Shown here piece by piece: positions 24,539-35,175 of a stretch of 64,000 nt of DNA (position 1 is the stretch's first letter; each line of letters starts with the position of its first letter). A program made the position numbers and the translations under genes. Source of the DNA: Chlorokybus atmophyticus (taxonomy: Eukaryota; Streptophyta; Chlorokybophyceae; Chlorokybales; Chlorokybaceae); NCBI GenBank assembly GCA_009103225.1, contig RHPI01002823.1, forward strand, positions 446,989 to 510,988, written 5' to 3'. The notes beneath the pieces are model-generated. The model was given only the letters and a program-made list of their open reading frames with translations, had not been told where the DNA came from and did no database searches.

Positions 24539-26158
24539 CTAAAGGGCAGGAATCTCCTCTACCACTGCTAAGGCCGTGGTGTTGGTCTTGCGCCCTGAGC
24601 GCAACGCGTCAGCAGCAAACATGGCTGCCATGGTGGGGACTGTTGCTGCAGGGGTGAGCTCATGCCGCGCTCCAGTTGCGTCGTTGGTGCTGAGGTGAGG
24701 GTTGCGATTGAGGCCATCAGCGTCTTGATTGGTGAGGCCAGCGCGGTGGTCAATCTCAAAGTCGTATTCCTGCAACAGCAGGGCCCATCGAGCAAGTTTC
24801 CCTGTCAGATGTTGGTTGGTCATCAGCCACTTGAGGGGCTGATGATCGGTGATCAGTTGGAACTGTCGACCAAAGAGGAAAGGTCGGAAGAAGGAGATGG
24901 CCCACACTGCAGCGAGGCACTCCCCTTCGTAGCTGCTGTAGTTGGCCTCGGCGCTGTTGTTGCTTCGGCTGGCGTATGACACCACCCGCTCCTTCTTGTT
25001 CTCATCGTGCTGCACCAGCACCGCTCCCATCCCCAGCTTGCTCCAGATGGTGTGAAGGATGAAAGGCTTGGCGTAGTCCGGACGTTGAAGGATGGGAGCG
25101 CTGGTGAGTCTGCTCTTCAGCTCCTCGAAGGCCTTCTGTTGCGGCTCCTTCCACGCGAACTCCACCTCCTTCTTCAGTAGCTCGTTGAGGGGCCTTGCGA
25201 TCTTTGCGAAGTTCTTCACGAACCGGCGATAGTAGTTGGCCAGTCCCAAGAAAGCGCGCAGGCGTGTGAGGTTGGTCGGGGCAGGGATAGCTGCCAGAGC
25301 CTCTATTTTTGCCTGCTGCACATACACACCATGGGGCACAATCATGTGCCCTAAGTACGGCACCTTGTGGGTGAAGAAGGTACACTTGTCAGGGTGTACG
25401 GTCATCCCCACTCCCTTGAGTCGTTCCAGCACCGCTTCGATGTGCTGAAGATGCTCCTCGTTGCTGCGGCTGAAGATGAGGATGTCATCGATGTAGCACC
25501 GCGCGCAGTCCAGCCCCTTCAAGGCTTTGTCCATGACGCGTTGAAACTTGGCGGGGGCATTCTTCAGCCCGAACGGCATTACCTTCCATTGGTACAACTG
25601 TCGGTTGCCCCAGAAGGAGGTCTTGTGCTTGTCCTCGTCCTTGATGGCGATTTGGTTGTACCCCTGACGCATGTCCAGGATGCTGAAGACTGTGCAGTCT
25701 CCCACATCATCAAAAATACCCTCTGCTGTGGGCATGGGGTACCGGTCTTGCTTGGTCTTGTTGTTGAGGGCGCGATAGTCGCCGCACATGCGTCGCTCTG
25801 TCCAGTTGCCGACTGAATCCTTCTTCAGTGGCATGACGGTTGCTGCTGCGAAGTCCGATGTGGACTCTTCGATAAGGCCTGCATCCAGCAGCGCCTTACA
25901 TCTCTGTTCCACCAAGTCTTCTTCCAACTTGGAGAGCCTATATTGTCGTCGGAACACCGGCTCAGTGTCCACCAGCTCGATGTCCATCTGGTACACTGAG
26001 CATGTACCCAATTCCTTCACATTGAAGCTGAATTGGCTCCTCCATTTGTTGAGGAGAGCCTCCAGCTTCTCTCGAGTGTCTTCCGTGGCCCCTCTGCTGT
26101 GGGCATGGGGTACCGGTCTCGCTTGGTCTTGTTGTTGAGAGGGCGATAGTCGCCGCAC
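24539..26158 (-). pseudogene. pol: Reverse transcriptase and RNase H (younger gypsy)
   Basis: An open frame of 539 codons ends at TAG 24539. RT has the entry motif YRLSKLEEDLVEQ, LNNKTKQDRYPMP, LDMRQGYNQI with the first catalytic Asp, MPFGLKNAPAKFQ and YIDD (25484-25495). The connection LRAFLGLANYYRRF and RNase H follow. RNase H keeps ITDHQPLKWL, but the first catalytic Asp (usual T-D-A-S) reads HTIWSKLG, so nuclease activity is doubtful. The frame is disrupted upstream by a tandem duplication of about 370 bases repeating the RT N-terminal third. In the old copy the codon at the terminal TAG is GAG, so RT and integrase were one protein. Confidence 0.9.
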
Positions 26159-26461
26159 ATGCGTCGCTCTGTCCAGTTGCCGACTGAATCCTTCTTCAGT
26201 GGCATGACGGTTGCTGCTGCGAAGTCCGATGTGGACTCTTCGATAAGGCCTGCATCCAGCAGCGCCTTACATCTCTGTTCCACCAAGTCTTCTTCCAACT
26301 TGGAGAGCCTGTATTGTCGTCGGAACACCGGCTCAGTGTCCACCAGCTCGATGTCCATTTGGTACACTGAGCATGTATCCAATTCCTTCACATTGAAGCT
26401 GAATTGGCTCCTCCATTTGTTGAGGAGAGCCTCCAGCTTCTCTCGAGTGTCTTTCGTGGCC
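25721..26461. repeat. Tandem duplication of about 370 bp in the RT coding region
   Basis: Bases from about 25721 to 26090 (cctctgctgtgggcatgggg to ctcgagtgtcttccgtggcc) recur at about 26091-26461 with a handful of substitutions. Unit 2 changes frame at the join, so polyprotein translation could not run through. Near identity suggests a recent event or an assembly error. Confidence 0.85.
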
Positions 26462-26599
26462 AACGGGCCAACGGCATGGTCCCAGGAGGTTGCATTGGCA
26501 ACCACATGAATGTTCTCCACTGTCACTGCTGCTTGCTCCTCCATGTGGATCACCTCTAGGGCTGTGTGAGCTGCCTTGGTGTCGGCCACGCGATCAGCC

Positions 26600-27840
26600 C
26601 ACCCCCCAGCTACGTGTTCGAGATCCTCGAAGGACACGTGGCGGTCCTGCAACGCGAAGCTCAGCTCCAGCAGCCATACCATGCTGTTTTGGTCCATGGC
26701 GCGACCAAGCAGCTGGCATTGCTGACTGTCCGTCAGCGATGAGCCCGTGATGCTGTTGGGGAAGAAATCCCATGGCGCGTTTGCGTTCGCGTGCGTTGGG
26801 TTCTTCCAGCCTGTTGGTGGTCGCAACGAACACCATCCCGTCACCACCGTTTCGAAATGCGTAGGAGCCCGGGTAGGACACCAATGTGGGGAGTGCGCGA
26901 CGGGGCTGACCGGGCTGATTGCACGGGTAGAAGTGGTTGTGGTCATGACGCAGGACAGGTTGTGCTGTGCGGCCGGGGTCAAGGATGTCGTCGACCAGCA
27001 GGTTGCGCGGCCGAGCGCTGCGTGTGTATTCGGCGGTCATGAGTTCCTTTACGGTGGCCAAGTTTGTCCATTTGGCACGTACACGATGTGCGCGCGAGCC
27101 ATGTCATGCCGCGTTCACCTTGAGTGGGTGCCCCAAGATGGAGCAAACTTGGCGGTAGCTGGAGGGCACGTGCGGACGCTTGTCGTCCTCTGAATGCACA
27201 TTTTCGATGACGTACCCCAGGGGTCTGGAGATCTGGTGGTGTTGAAGGAGGTGGATGATCCTCATCAGCTCCCAGAATAGCCTGGAGCGAGGGTTTTCGA
27301 GGCCTTGCCCCTTGCCTGCCCTGGAGTGCCCTTGACATTCCCATCCAGCTATTAACAGGTCGACGTTGCCGAGGGACAGTAGGTGATCTTCAGTGATCAG
27401 CCGGACGTCCTGTGGCAACGCTTTGAGGCTGCCTTGCAACGCCGAGAGGGGTAGTTGACGTGGATACCTGGCGTGCAGTTGGCGTAAGTGGTGCTTGAGG
27501 ACCGTTTGCGTGTGTGGGTCTGGGTCACAGTAATAGTATTTGACAACCTTCACGCCCGTGGTGAGGACCGCAGCAAGACCACTGCCAATGCCTCCAAACA
27601 GCTCCAACACTGTGATGCCCTGTTGCCTGCGAAAGGTGTGGAACTCCACCACTCCGGTGGCCACCATATGGTGGTCCTGCACCTTGACGTGGCTTCGGTA
27701 GTTGGGGAAGCGCGTGGTGATCTGTGGATGGCTGAGCAAGATGTGTGCGTCCACCTGTGCGCGCCAGCGCCGTTCAGCTGGGTCTTGTAATGCTACTTCC
27801 ACGGTGGCATCCTCCTGCTCCTCGTTGTACGGGATGGGAG
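26600..27840 (-). pseudogene. C5-cytosine DNA methyltransferase domain of the younger gypsy polyprotein
   Basis: It would transfer methyl groups from S-adenosylmethionine to cytosine C5 in DNA. The domain lies between protease and RT. Visible: motif I LELFGGIGSG (27578-27607), acidic YYCDPDPH after beta-2, motif IV AGWECQGHS (27323-27349) with the catalytic Cys, NPRSRLFWELMRI, and motif VI ENV near 27200. Then TGA at 27104, and in the same frame motif VIII TRSARPRNL near 27020, PTLVSYPGSYAF near 26890, motif IX ARERKRAMGF near 26775, and, after a one-base shift, motif X CQLLGRAMD near 26705. Length is about 400 codons, near that of a minimal C5-MTase. The Pro normally before the catalytic Cys is Glu, as in the old copy. 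The old copy lacks the TGA (CAA there). Retrotransposon-borne DNMTs are known from dinoflagellates and charophytes. Confidence 0.88.
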
Positions 27841-27853
27841 AGGAGTCGCCGGT

Positions 27854-28506
27854 TTAACACGGGGCCGTGGCACCCGCAGCGACTTGCGTCCGAGCGCCGT
27901 CGTTTGTGGCCATTACAGCCTTCCGGGTGCGGGCGTGGCTGCGTGTGGCCATGGCAGCCATTTTGCGTTGGACTCGCGTGCGCGAGACCAACTCGAGAGG
28001 TAGGAAACCCTGTACCTCTCCGTCATCCTCATCCCAATGTGGCCGAAACCACGCTCGCTCTATCCAGCAGTCGAGGCCCATGCCCACAGGGAAGTTGAAG
28101 TCCTGCCCAAGCAGAAAGTCGAAGGAGCCGGCATTGGTGACCACACATTGCTGGACGATCTCGGTAGTGTGGGTTGGGTCCAGCCCTGTCAACCGAATGC
28201 AAAAGGCCTCCCTGGTGACTCCCATCACCTTATCTCGGCTACCTGGGCAGTGTCCAACACGTACGGGCAAGGCACCAAGTCGGAGCTGGTTATGTCTAGG
28301 GACCGCGCGAGGAAGCGCCCGATGATGACAGGCTGTGCTCCGGTGTCCAACATTACTCGCTTGGGTGCCAGACCGTTGATGGTAACGTGCTTGCCTTGGT
28401 TGGCCACCATGGCAGCATTGGCGTCGATGCGCAGCCTCTTTATACGAGGTGTCTGTACCTCTGACTCAGTTGTCTCAGTTGGCGGTGCTGAGCGCATGGC
28501 AGCCAA
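27854..28506 (-). pseudogene. pro: Aspartic protease (retropepsin) region of the younger gypsy
   Basis: It processes the polyprotein. VMLDTGAQPVIIGRFLA holds the DTGA active site (Asp codon 28345-28347), and SFDFLLGQDF near 28110 is the typical downstream L-L-G-x-D flap/core motif. The domain is continuous apart from a frame change between the overlapping open frames near 28250. A TAA (27854) then precedes the methyltransferase in the same frame. In the old copy the same active site reads NISA followed by a stop. Confidence 0.82.
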
Positions 28507-28572
28507 AGCTCCTCTGCCTGCTGGGTCCGGAGAACCCCCTCCTTGCCCTCTCCCTCTGCCGAACCGACCTTG

Positions 28573-30842
28573 TCATGGTGGTTGGTAGACACGGGGGGGC
28601 CTCAGTGCTGGAGGTTCCGGCGCTGGTTGTGGTGGCGGAGCAGGTGGATGACCCCTCTGCGAAGCTAGAATCATGCCCGCGGGTGTACCCAATGGCTGTG
28701 GAGGAAACCCCGGCGGACCCGGTGTTTGTGGGCCTGCCTCGCGTTCAGCTTGCTCCGCGGCGTACGTCCATCGAACAGCATGAGCCGCTTCTTGGACCAA
28801 TGTCCCTTCCCACGTGGCCGTGGGCTCGGTGTCCGTGTCGGTCCAATGATGATATTGAGGCATAGGCTGCAGGTATACGGCGCGTAGTAGCTGTCGCCGC
28901 ATGTCGTGAGTAATGGTGGGGACTCGCAAGATCCCTGCCACGTAGGCATCCCACCTTCCTTGTACCACTCCCACATCGAGCACGGTCATGGCGCGAGCGC
29001 GTAGGGTGCGCTGGAGTTCAGTCTGCTGTGCGTGTAGCTCATGAGCAATGGCGATGCGCCGCCGTTGCCGTGCGGCTTCCACCCCTGACAGCCGCAGCAT
29101 TGCCTCTTGCACCCCCTCCAGCGTGTCCGGGGCTGTGGTGGCAGCCTCGTCGTATGCTTGTCGCAGCGAACCAACGAATGCCCCCAACCATGATGCTCGG
29201 TTGTCAAAGGCAAACAGGGGGACAGCAGGGTGATTGGCAACGAGCCATGTCACGAGACGGGCTCGAGCGGCGCTGCCTTCTTGCATCCCCATCATCTGTC
29301 TTAATGTGTTGCCCTCAGGCCTGTGCAACATGACTGCTTGCCGGATGAGTGCGGTACGGAGTTGTTGCTCCCCCACCATACCAGCTCCTCCTCGTTGTGT
29401 GGTGTCCCCTTGCGGGGTGAGGTATCCTCGCCCTGCGTCGCGTTGATCCTCAGGCATGTCTTCGACCAAAGGAGGCAGCAGCGGGGCAATTACCCCCCTC
29501 AATTGTTGCGCCAACGCCCTCACTTGGTCTGCAACAGTTGCGTGTCCTGGCTGCTTGATGGCGATTGCCGTGGAGTACGCTGTGGTCAGCGCTGTAGAGG
29601 CGCTGGCAACATTTGCTGGCGCTCCGATCGGTACGATAACGGTGTGTGCTGCTTCGTACGCTTGTCGGCGCATGTCCACTTGGGCAGCTTGGTCCATTCG
29701 ACAACGATGGGCCTGTTCAAGTGCAGAGAAACGCTCTTGACGACTGGAGTGAGCCCCCGGAGAGCGGGATCAGCGCCCAGCGCGATGTCAGACATGGTGA
29801 CCACGAGGTTTTGCATTTTGTGTCGCTGGAGACCGAGCGGGTCCAGTGGTGAGGGCTCGAAGTCGATCTGTTGAGCGGGCATGGGTTGCTGCGTTTGACT
29901 GGGTGCGCCCTGCAATCGTGCGTGTAATGCCAGGAACAACTGGATGGCCAGCTCCAATACCGCAGGTCGTCGGTAGGTGACCCCGAACAGACGATCGCTC
30001 ATCTCTGGTGCAGTGCCGGCGAGGATTTCATCCTCCAGCTGTTGTTGTGTGGGTTCCGGCAGCGTGTGGTACTCTGGAGGTGGCAGGGGCAAGATACGAT
30101 CATCGCGTGCCACGCGCGTGGTGCGTTGCCCCCCTGGTCCGTACGCAATGGTGGTGGGTTCCACGTTGTGTAGAACCGACACCCAGGCGCGCTCTGCTTG
30201 TGGCCCGCGTGGCACTTGCTGTGTGACGTCCAACGCTGGTGGCGGTGCCATTCGTCCCTTAAAAAGTGGTGCAGTGGGTATGGCAGCACTACTGGAGGCG
30301 ATGGTGGTGGCACCTGCAGCAGTCGTCGAGACTGAGGTGGCGGCTGTGAGGGTGGCAGCAGTTGCGGTTGATGTGGCCGCTTCGATGAAGGCAGGAGTGG
30401 TGGATTCACCACTTACGAACGCAACGACCATGGTTGTTGCGGCGTGGGTGCTCTCCATCACCGGGGACAGCGTGGTGCCAAGAGTGCTGACACCTGCTGT
30501 CGTGGTCGGTGTGGATGCCGACGGTGTCGTCGACGGCGTCGTCCCAGCGGTGGTTGTGGCTGCCGAGGCAGCACCACTTGCGGCGTCCGACGATGCCGCT
30601 GTTGACGACGCGCCAGCTTCCCTGCGCGCACGTCTGGATGGTTGTACGCGTGACGGCGTGGGAGTGTCCCTATCCCGTTTCGGTGCCATCAGTGCCCACC
30701 TAGCAGCATAGCAGGCTTGATAGTCCTGCTTCTTGTTCTCCTCCAGCTGTGCCACGCGCGCCATCAGAACTGCCACTTGGTCAATAGCCGGTGGATTGGT
30801 TGGTGCCTTTACAGCAGCAGCTCCAGCGCTAGGACGTCCCTA
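28573..30842 (-). pseudogene. Gag-Pol linker region of unknown function (younger gypsy)
   Basis: About 750 codons lie between nucleocapsid and protease in two open frames joined by a shift near 29745. The first part begins with a coiled coil (MARVAQLEENKKQDYQ), then a Thr/Ala/Ser-rich low-complexity stretch. The second part is helical and Arg/Gln-rich (RQAYEAAHT, ARQRRRIAIAHELHAQQ) and ends Pro-rich (PPAPPPQPAPEPP), with TGA at 28573 where the old copy has CGA (Arg). I recognise no domain; it may be a structural or assembly part of Gag. The old copy has the whole region too, split by the nest. Confidence 0.6.
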
Positions 30843-31115
30843 AAGTCCTTTGTGCTGTGGAGGGCGGTTTTTCCCTCTATAGCCAGCTTCTTCCTTGCGG
30901 GCGCTAGCGTTGTTGTTGTTGTTGTTGGGGTTGTGGCCACCAGCGTTGTTGCCGTTGTTGCGACCACCAGCGTTGTTGCTGTTGTTGTAGCCGCCAGCGT
31001 GGTTGCTGTTGTTGTAGCCCCCGTTGTTGTTGTTGTTGTTGTTGTTGCCGCGGTAGCTAACAGTGTTTTTGCCGTTGTTGTAGCCAATAGAGGGCCGCAG
31101 CTCAGGGAACTTGAG

Positions 31116-32515
31116 TCAGCATACTGTCTCCAAATGTCCCGTCTTGTGGCAGTGGTCGCACACAAGGTTGCCGTAATCTTCGGTGCACTCTTTTTGGTAG
31201 TGGCCATGTCGACCACACCAGTGGCACAGCACTGGAGCCACAAGGGCAGCATGAGCTGACCGTTTATCCTTGTAATGGATGCCTTGCGGCTCGCGGCTGC
31301 GGTCCCGCCGAAGAGGCTCCGCACTTGTGCCTGCCATAGGCCGTGAGGCACTGCGGTTGGTGTTCAGCACCGCTTTCTCATACACTGCACGCTTATGGAT
31401 GGCTTGTGTAGTCTCGAAAGCTTCCTTGAGGGTGTAGCCGAGGGGCCTGCTGTAGTTCAGCGTCAGGCGCGTTGACTCACTTAGGGTGGGATCCAACTCG
31501 GCCACATACACCACTGCTGCCGCCTCCTCACTGACGATCTTGTAGTCAGTGTCTTTAAGCAACCCTTCCAACCGTGAATACAGTCGGAGAGGGTCCTCGT
31601 GGGGCTTCCGTCGAAAACGCCTCAACTCCTCCACCTTGCTGTTGGTTTGAGGTGGGAAGGTGCGCCGAAGTGCGGCGTAGAGGTCCTTCAACGGGGAGTC
31701 CGACATGGCCGCGCCCACCGTAAGCGCGGGTGCACGCAATGCCACTGAGCCAAGGGTGAAAACACTGGCTCCTGCTGGAGCACGCGAGTTCGGTGTTGGT
31801 AGCAAGGGCATACCCATCTCCAATGCTGCAGCTTGCTGCTCCTCTTGTTGCTCCCTGATGATGGCAGCGGTGCGGTTGAGTATCCTGATCCGGCGCTCGG
31901 CCTTCTTGCTTTTGATCTCTGCAGGAGTCAATGAGGCCACTACCACCTCAACTTCTTCATTCTCTGCCTTCTCCATGGCTGCAGCTAGAGTGAGACCCGT
32001 GACTGAGGCGGGCGGGGCCGCTGCTACAGGGACCGTAACCGATGGGCTGTGCATTGATGTGGCGGCTATTGTGCTGGCCAACTCGCCATAGCCATCTTGT
32101 GTAACTCAGCGATGGACTTCCACACATCATGTGCTTCGTGAACAAGGTATTGGGCGGACACATGAAACGATACCTCGTCTGTCCAGTCCTTGCTCTTGAG
32201 GGCTTGCTGCCGCATCTTGGAGTGGAACTTGATGATGAACTCGTCAAGTGAGGTGGTGCCAGGGCGTCCGGAGAAGCGTAGGGAGTTGGTTGAGCTGAAA
32301 GGCTCCATCTCTTCGTCGTCACTGTCCGATGGTGGTGGAGATGCTCGTTGACGAGGAGTGGAGTGAGAGGAGGTGAAGCCGGAGACGGGGCGTGAGCCTC
32401 TGCTGCTACGGTAATCGCTCCCTTCACTTGCGCGCTCGTAGGTAAGGTTGGAGGTTGGGCTCCAGCTGTTGAGGTCCCCTGCTTCCATTGGCGAGAAAGG
32501 GGTGGGCCTGCTCAT
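31116..32515 (-). pseudogene. gag: Gag with two CCHC zinc knuckles (younger gypsy)
   Basis: Capsid/nucleocapsid precursor. ATG 32515 (MSRPTPFSPMEAG) opens a Ser-rich N terminus. The capsid-like part includes DEFIIKFHSKMRQQALKSK and, after a one-base shift near 32075, SPLKDLYAALRRTF and EELRRFRRKPHEDPLRLY. Two CX2CX4HX4C knuckles, CHWCGRHGHYQKEC and CDHCHKTGHLETVC (31119-31226), bind RNA. The TGA at 31116 is Trp (TGG) in the old copy. Past it the frame continues into an Asn/Gly-rich repeat (about 30910-31080). The start is chosen because the old copy begins with the same MSR-TPFS words at the same distance from A1. Confidence 0.85.
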
Positions 32516-32722
32516 ACAGCTGATGCGATGGTGAAAGTGGATGAAGGGTAGAGTGTTTGTGCTCTACAATGGGATCTCCAGTGCTGCTATCACCCAACAC
32601 ACTAGCGCTTGTGCGCGCTATGCGATGACAACACTGCACTGTGATGTGTACAACTACAGATTGCGATGCTTATGTACAGCCTGCAACTACACTCACTTGA
32701 GCAAAGAGGGTGACACTGTAAG

Positions 32723-33325
32723 TCAACAAGCCACTACGATAGGTAGTGCTGTTTACACAGTTCTTTGCGTGAGTGGAAGAGAAATTACACTGTTAAGTGA
32801 GGTGAATGAGCAAGCAACACGTGGATGCTATGCCCTGACTGATGCCAACAAGCACACCGCGACCAAGTACACAAAGCTCACAGCAAGGACAAGCACAGTG
32901 CACAAGAACATGCACAGGCTCTCACACGGTGAGGGGATTCTTGGGAACCAGGACGGTGTGTTTCGTAGTTCAAGTCGCTTCACAAGCTCTTAGCATTCTC
33001 ACTTACAGTGTCACCAGCTGATCCGGTGAACACTGTGCCTACTTATACAAGTCAACTCATAATTGTCCAGAACGTAAGCTAACGGTCATACCGAGGCTAT
33101 TTCCACAGGAAATTACCACTCGATATAGAACCCGACTTATAACTGAACTCACAACTGAACAGCTACGCGCGGTGCCTATGTAGGCTATGGTCATGAGCTA
33201 CTCTAGAGACATGACCTAGCTACTGGTCAGAGGCGCGCGCGAGTTGCCATGCTGGTAAGCCGGGCGAAGGTCTCGCTGTAGGCATGCCCGATGATGACTG
33301 GCATGCTTGGGCGATAGGCATGACA
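32723..33325 (-). repeat. 5' terminal repeat A1 of the younger gypsy
   Basis: It is 603 bases, aligning along its length with A2 (22084-22686). It starts TGTCATGCC on -, is not preceded by B, and ends TGGCTTGTTGA before the leader (accctctttgctcaagtgag). No canonical tRNA primer-binding site (TGG...) follows it. Confidence 0.88.
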
Positions 33326-33527
33326 ATGCACATAGCATATCGTCATCTGTGAGCTGCACTTATGGCACGCTATAGTACATGGTTCAGACATGCATACATG
33401 TGCAGCTGCGCGCATCCATGCATACACGCGCGCTTGCGCATTACCATGATACACACCAGCACCTGCATCTCTCGACATGCACTACCACAGGACTATAGCT
33501 ACTCAGCAGCTGTACTACCAGCATCAC

Positions 33528-35144
33528 TCACTGCTGCAATGCTAGGCGTGGCTGCTCTTGCACGGGGACATAGTATGCTTCCTGTGGAGCGGGTGCAGCC
33601 TGCTGATGGTAATAGCCACCTCCGCGACCGTAACCGCCACGACCACCACGGCCGTAGCCACCACGACCGCGGCCACGCTGGAATTGGGTATTGCCCGCTT
33701 CTGCGACTGAGCGCCTGCACGCGCACAATGTGTCATGTGCAACATAGATCACGTGAGGCTTATAAGCATGCCATGCTGCAGTGCTGCATACACATTGTGT
33801 GCAGCCTGCAGAGGCATCGATGCGCACTCTGCCCTTTCATGTTCAACAAGATGAGAATTGCCAACAATGAGCACTGCATGCGTAACTTGTAGCTCAACCA
33901 ACAAAGGGCTGAATGCATATTGTGTGCAGCCTTGCGTAACTTGTAGCTTAAACAACCAAGGGCCACATGCACATTGTGTGCAGCCTTGCGAGTCGACGCT
34001 ATATGCGATGCATGCGCACATTGTGCGGCTTTATGACTAACCAAGGGCTGCATGCACATTGTGTGCAGCCATAAGAACAGGTGATGCGCACATTGTGTGA
34101 CTTAATGATTGCACATTGTGCACTTTCAGCGTATTGTGTGCATTGCACATGGTCTATAGTTGCTGCGCTTCGCAGTGCTTACTGTGCACTTACGACAGTG
34201 CCAATACTTGCAACGAATGTGGTGATTGACCAAGTTGACAACATCAGCTTGCAACCAACAAGTAGACTTACAGAGGAGCGGATGTCTTTGCCTTCTGCAT
34301 AGCCGCTTTGCCTTAAAGGTGTCGGCGAGCTTGGTGAGACGGCGGATGATCTTGTCATCCTTGTCGCGATTAATGCGGGCATCATTGATGATACCACGCG
34401 CCCCCGACGCAAAGGCTGTCGCAAAGTCCAAGCTACCGTGCATGCGTGAGCAGCATGTGGTAGAGAAGTGCTACCATCTGCGACACTGGCGGACCTGTGA
34501 AAAGGGCGACCGATTGCCTCGAAGCAGGCTTGCACGCAAGGTGAGAGCTTGCGCGAGCGGTGCTCTTCCCACAATGCATATGTCTCCGAGTTTTTGGACA
34601 GGCGCTTGGTGAAGCCAGTCTTCTTAAAGCATGTTGAATGGGCAGAAGATTCGGAGCTGTCATCATCTGAGGATGAGCTCGATGACGATGACGGAGTCAA
34701 TGGCGAAGAGGATGTGCGTTTCTTTTTGTGTGTAGAAGCCTTCTTCTTCTTCTTCTTCTTCTTCTTGTTCTTGTTCTTCTTGTGTTTGTGCTTCTTCTTC
34801 ATCACCTCCTCTTCCCCCTCAGATGACAATGCCTCCCCTCTCCTGCGGCGACGGCGTGGCACCTTGGGCAACTTCACAATGAGCTCTGAGGGCTGTGCAG
34901 CGTCTTCCAGGGTCACGCCCTGCGCCCGCGTCACAGCGTCACGCCCTGCGCCAGCTTTTGCACATGACTTCGGCAGCGGCACCAGCTGCGTAGCTATAGG
35001 GGCAGGCTGCGTAGGCCTAGCCTTCGGAGCACTCCTCTTGTCGGCCGCGCTGTTTTGCCCCTCATCGGCCGGACCTCCAGCGGCCTGCTCCGGTTGCGCG
35101 GCTCCAGCGGCCGCAGGCCGCTTCTTCATTGTCTTTGGCGGCAT
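33528..35144 (-). pseudogene. ORF1 (Gag-like) of the DIRS-like element, with one intron
   Basis: Exon 1 is 35144-34272 and exon 2 33714-33528. The start MPPKTMKKRPAA leads into an Ala/Pro-rich then strongly basic segment with a Lys run (tct repeats at 34740-34800), a Ser/Asp-rich acidic stretch, and a helical region (DARINRDKDDKIIRRL). The donor at 34271 (GTAAGTC) and acceptor at 33715 (GTGCAG) join in a workable phase to an RGG-rich tail (RGRGRGGYGRGGRGGYGRG) ending at TAG. Two frameshifts, near 34495 and 34310, break exon 1. Position and composition fit the nucleic-acid-binding ORF1 of DIRS elements. The RT that should follow is at 21851 and below, past the gypsy insert. Confidence 0.65.
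33780..34140. repeat. Short tandem repeats in the ORF1 intron
   Basis: The word cattgtgtgcagcc (or close variants) recurs near 33790, 33915, 33970 and 34055, in units of about 54 bases that also carry cgtaacttgtagct. They lie entirely inside the inferred intron. Confidence 0.6.
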
Positions 35145-35175
35145 CGTTCCTTGCTCCCCAAAATTTCCTGCGAAC

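Larger units (their letters stand above)
21852..33325 (-). mobile_element. Younger Ty3/gypsy retrotransposon with DNA methyltransferase and PHD finger
   Basis: The order on - is A1 (33325-32723), leader, Gag with two CCHC knuckles, long linker, DTGA protease, C5-cytosine methyltransferase, RT, RNase H, HHCC-DDE integrase, PHD finger, G-rich polypurine tract (22940-22934), then B1 (22933-22689), GC, A2 (22686-22084) and B2 (22094-21852). Gag and Pol appear to be one reading frame with scattered stops (30840, 28573, 27104, 24539 and others) and a few frameshifts, so this copy is not autonomous. A1 and A2 are each 603 bases with a couple of dozen differences by eye, mostly transitions. It is inserted in the DIRS-like element. 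A target duplication is not evident. Confidence 0.9.

Noticed and set aside
27104-27802. Methyltransferase as a host DNMT gene next to a transposon
   Set aside because: It is in frame between protease and RT and has the same position in the second copy, so it is part of the element.
21847-33330. A target-site duplication around the younger gypsy (gtgcat/atgcac)
   Set aside because: The flanking words are inverted rather than direct and do not match over 4-6 bases; not claimed.
33860-34080. CRISPR-like array of cattgtgtgcagcc repeats
   Set aside because: Eukaryotic context, irregular spacing, imperfect units with repeated spacers; simple tandem repeats in an intron.
34740-34800. ttc repeat as a regulatory microsatellite
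   Set aside because: It is the Lys run (AAG codons) of ORF1 on the minus strand.
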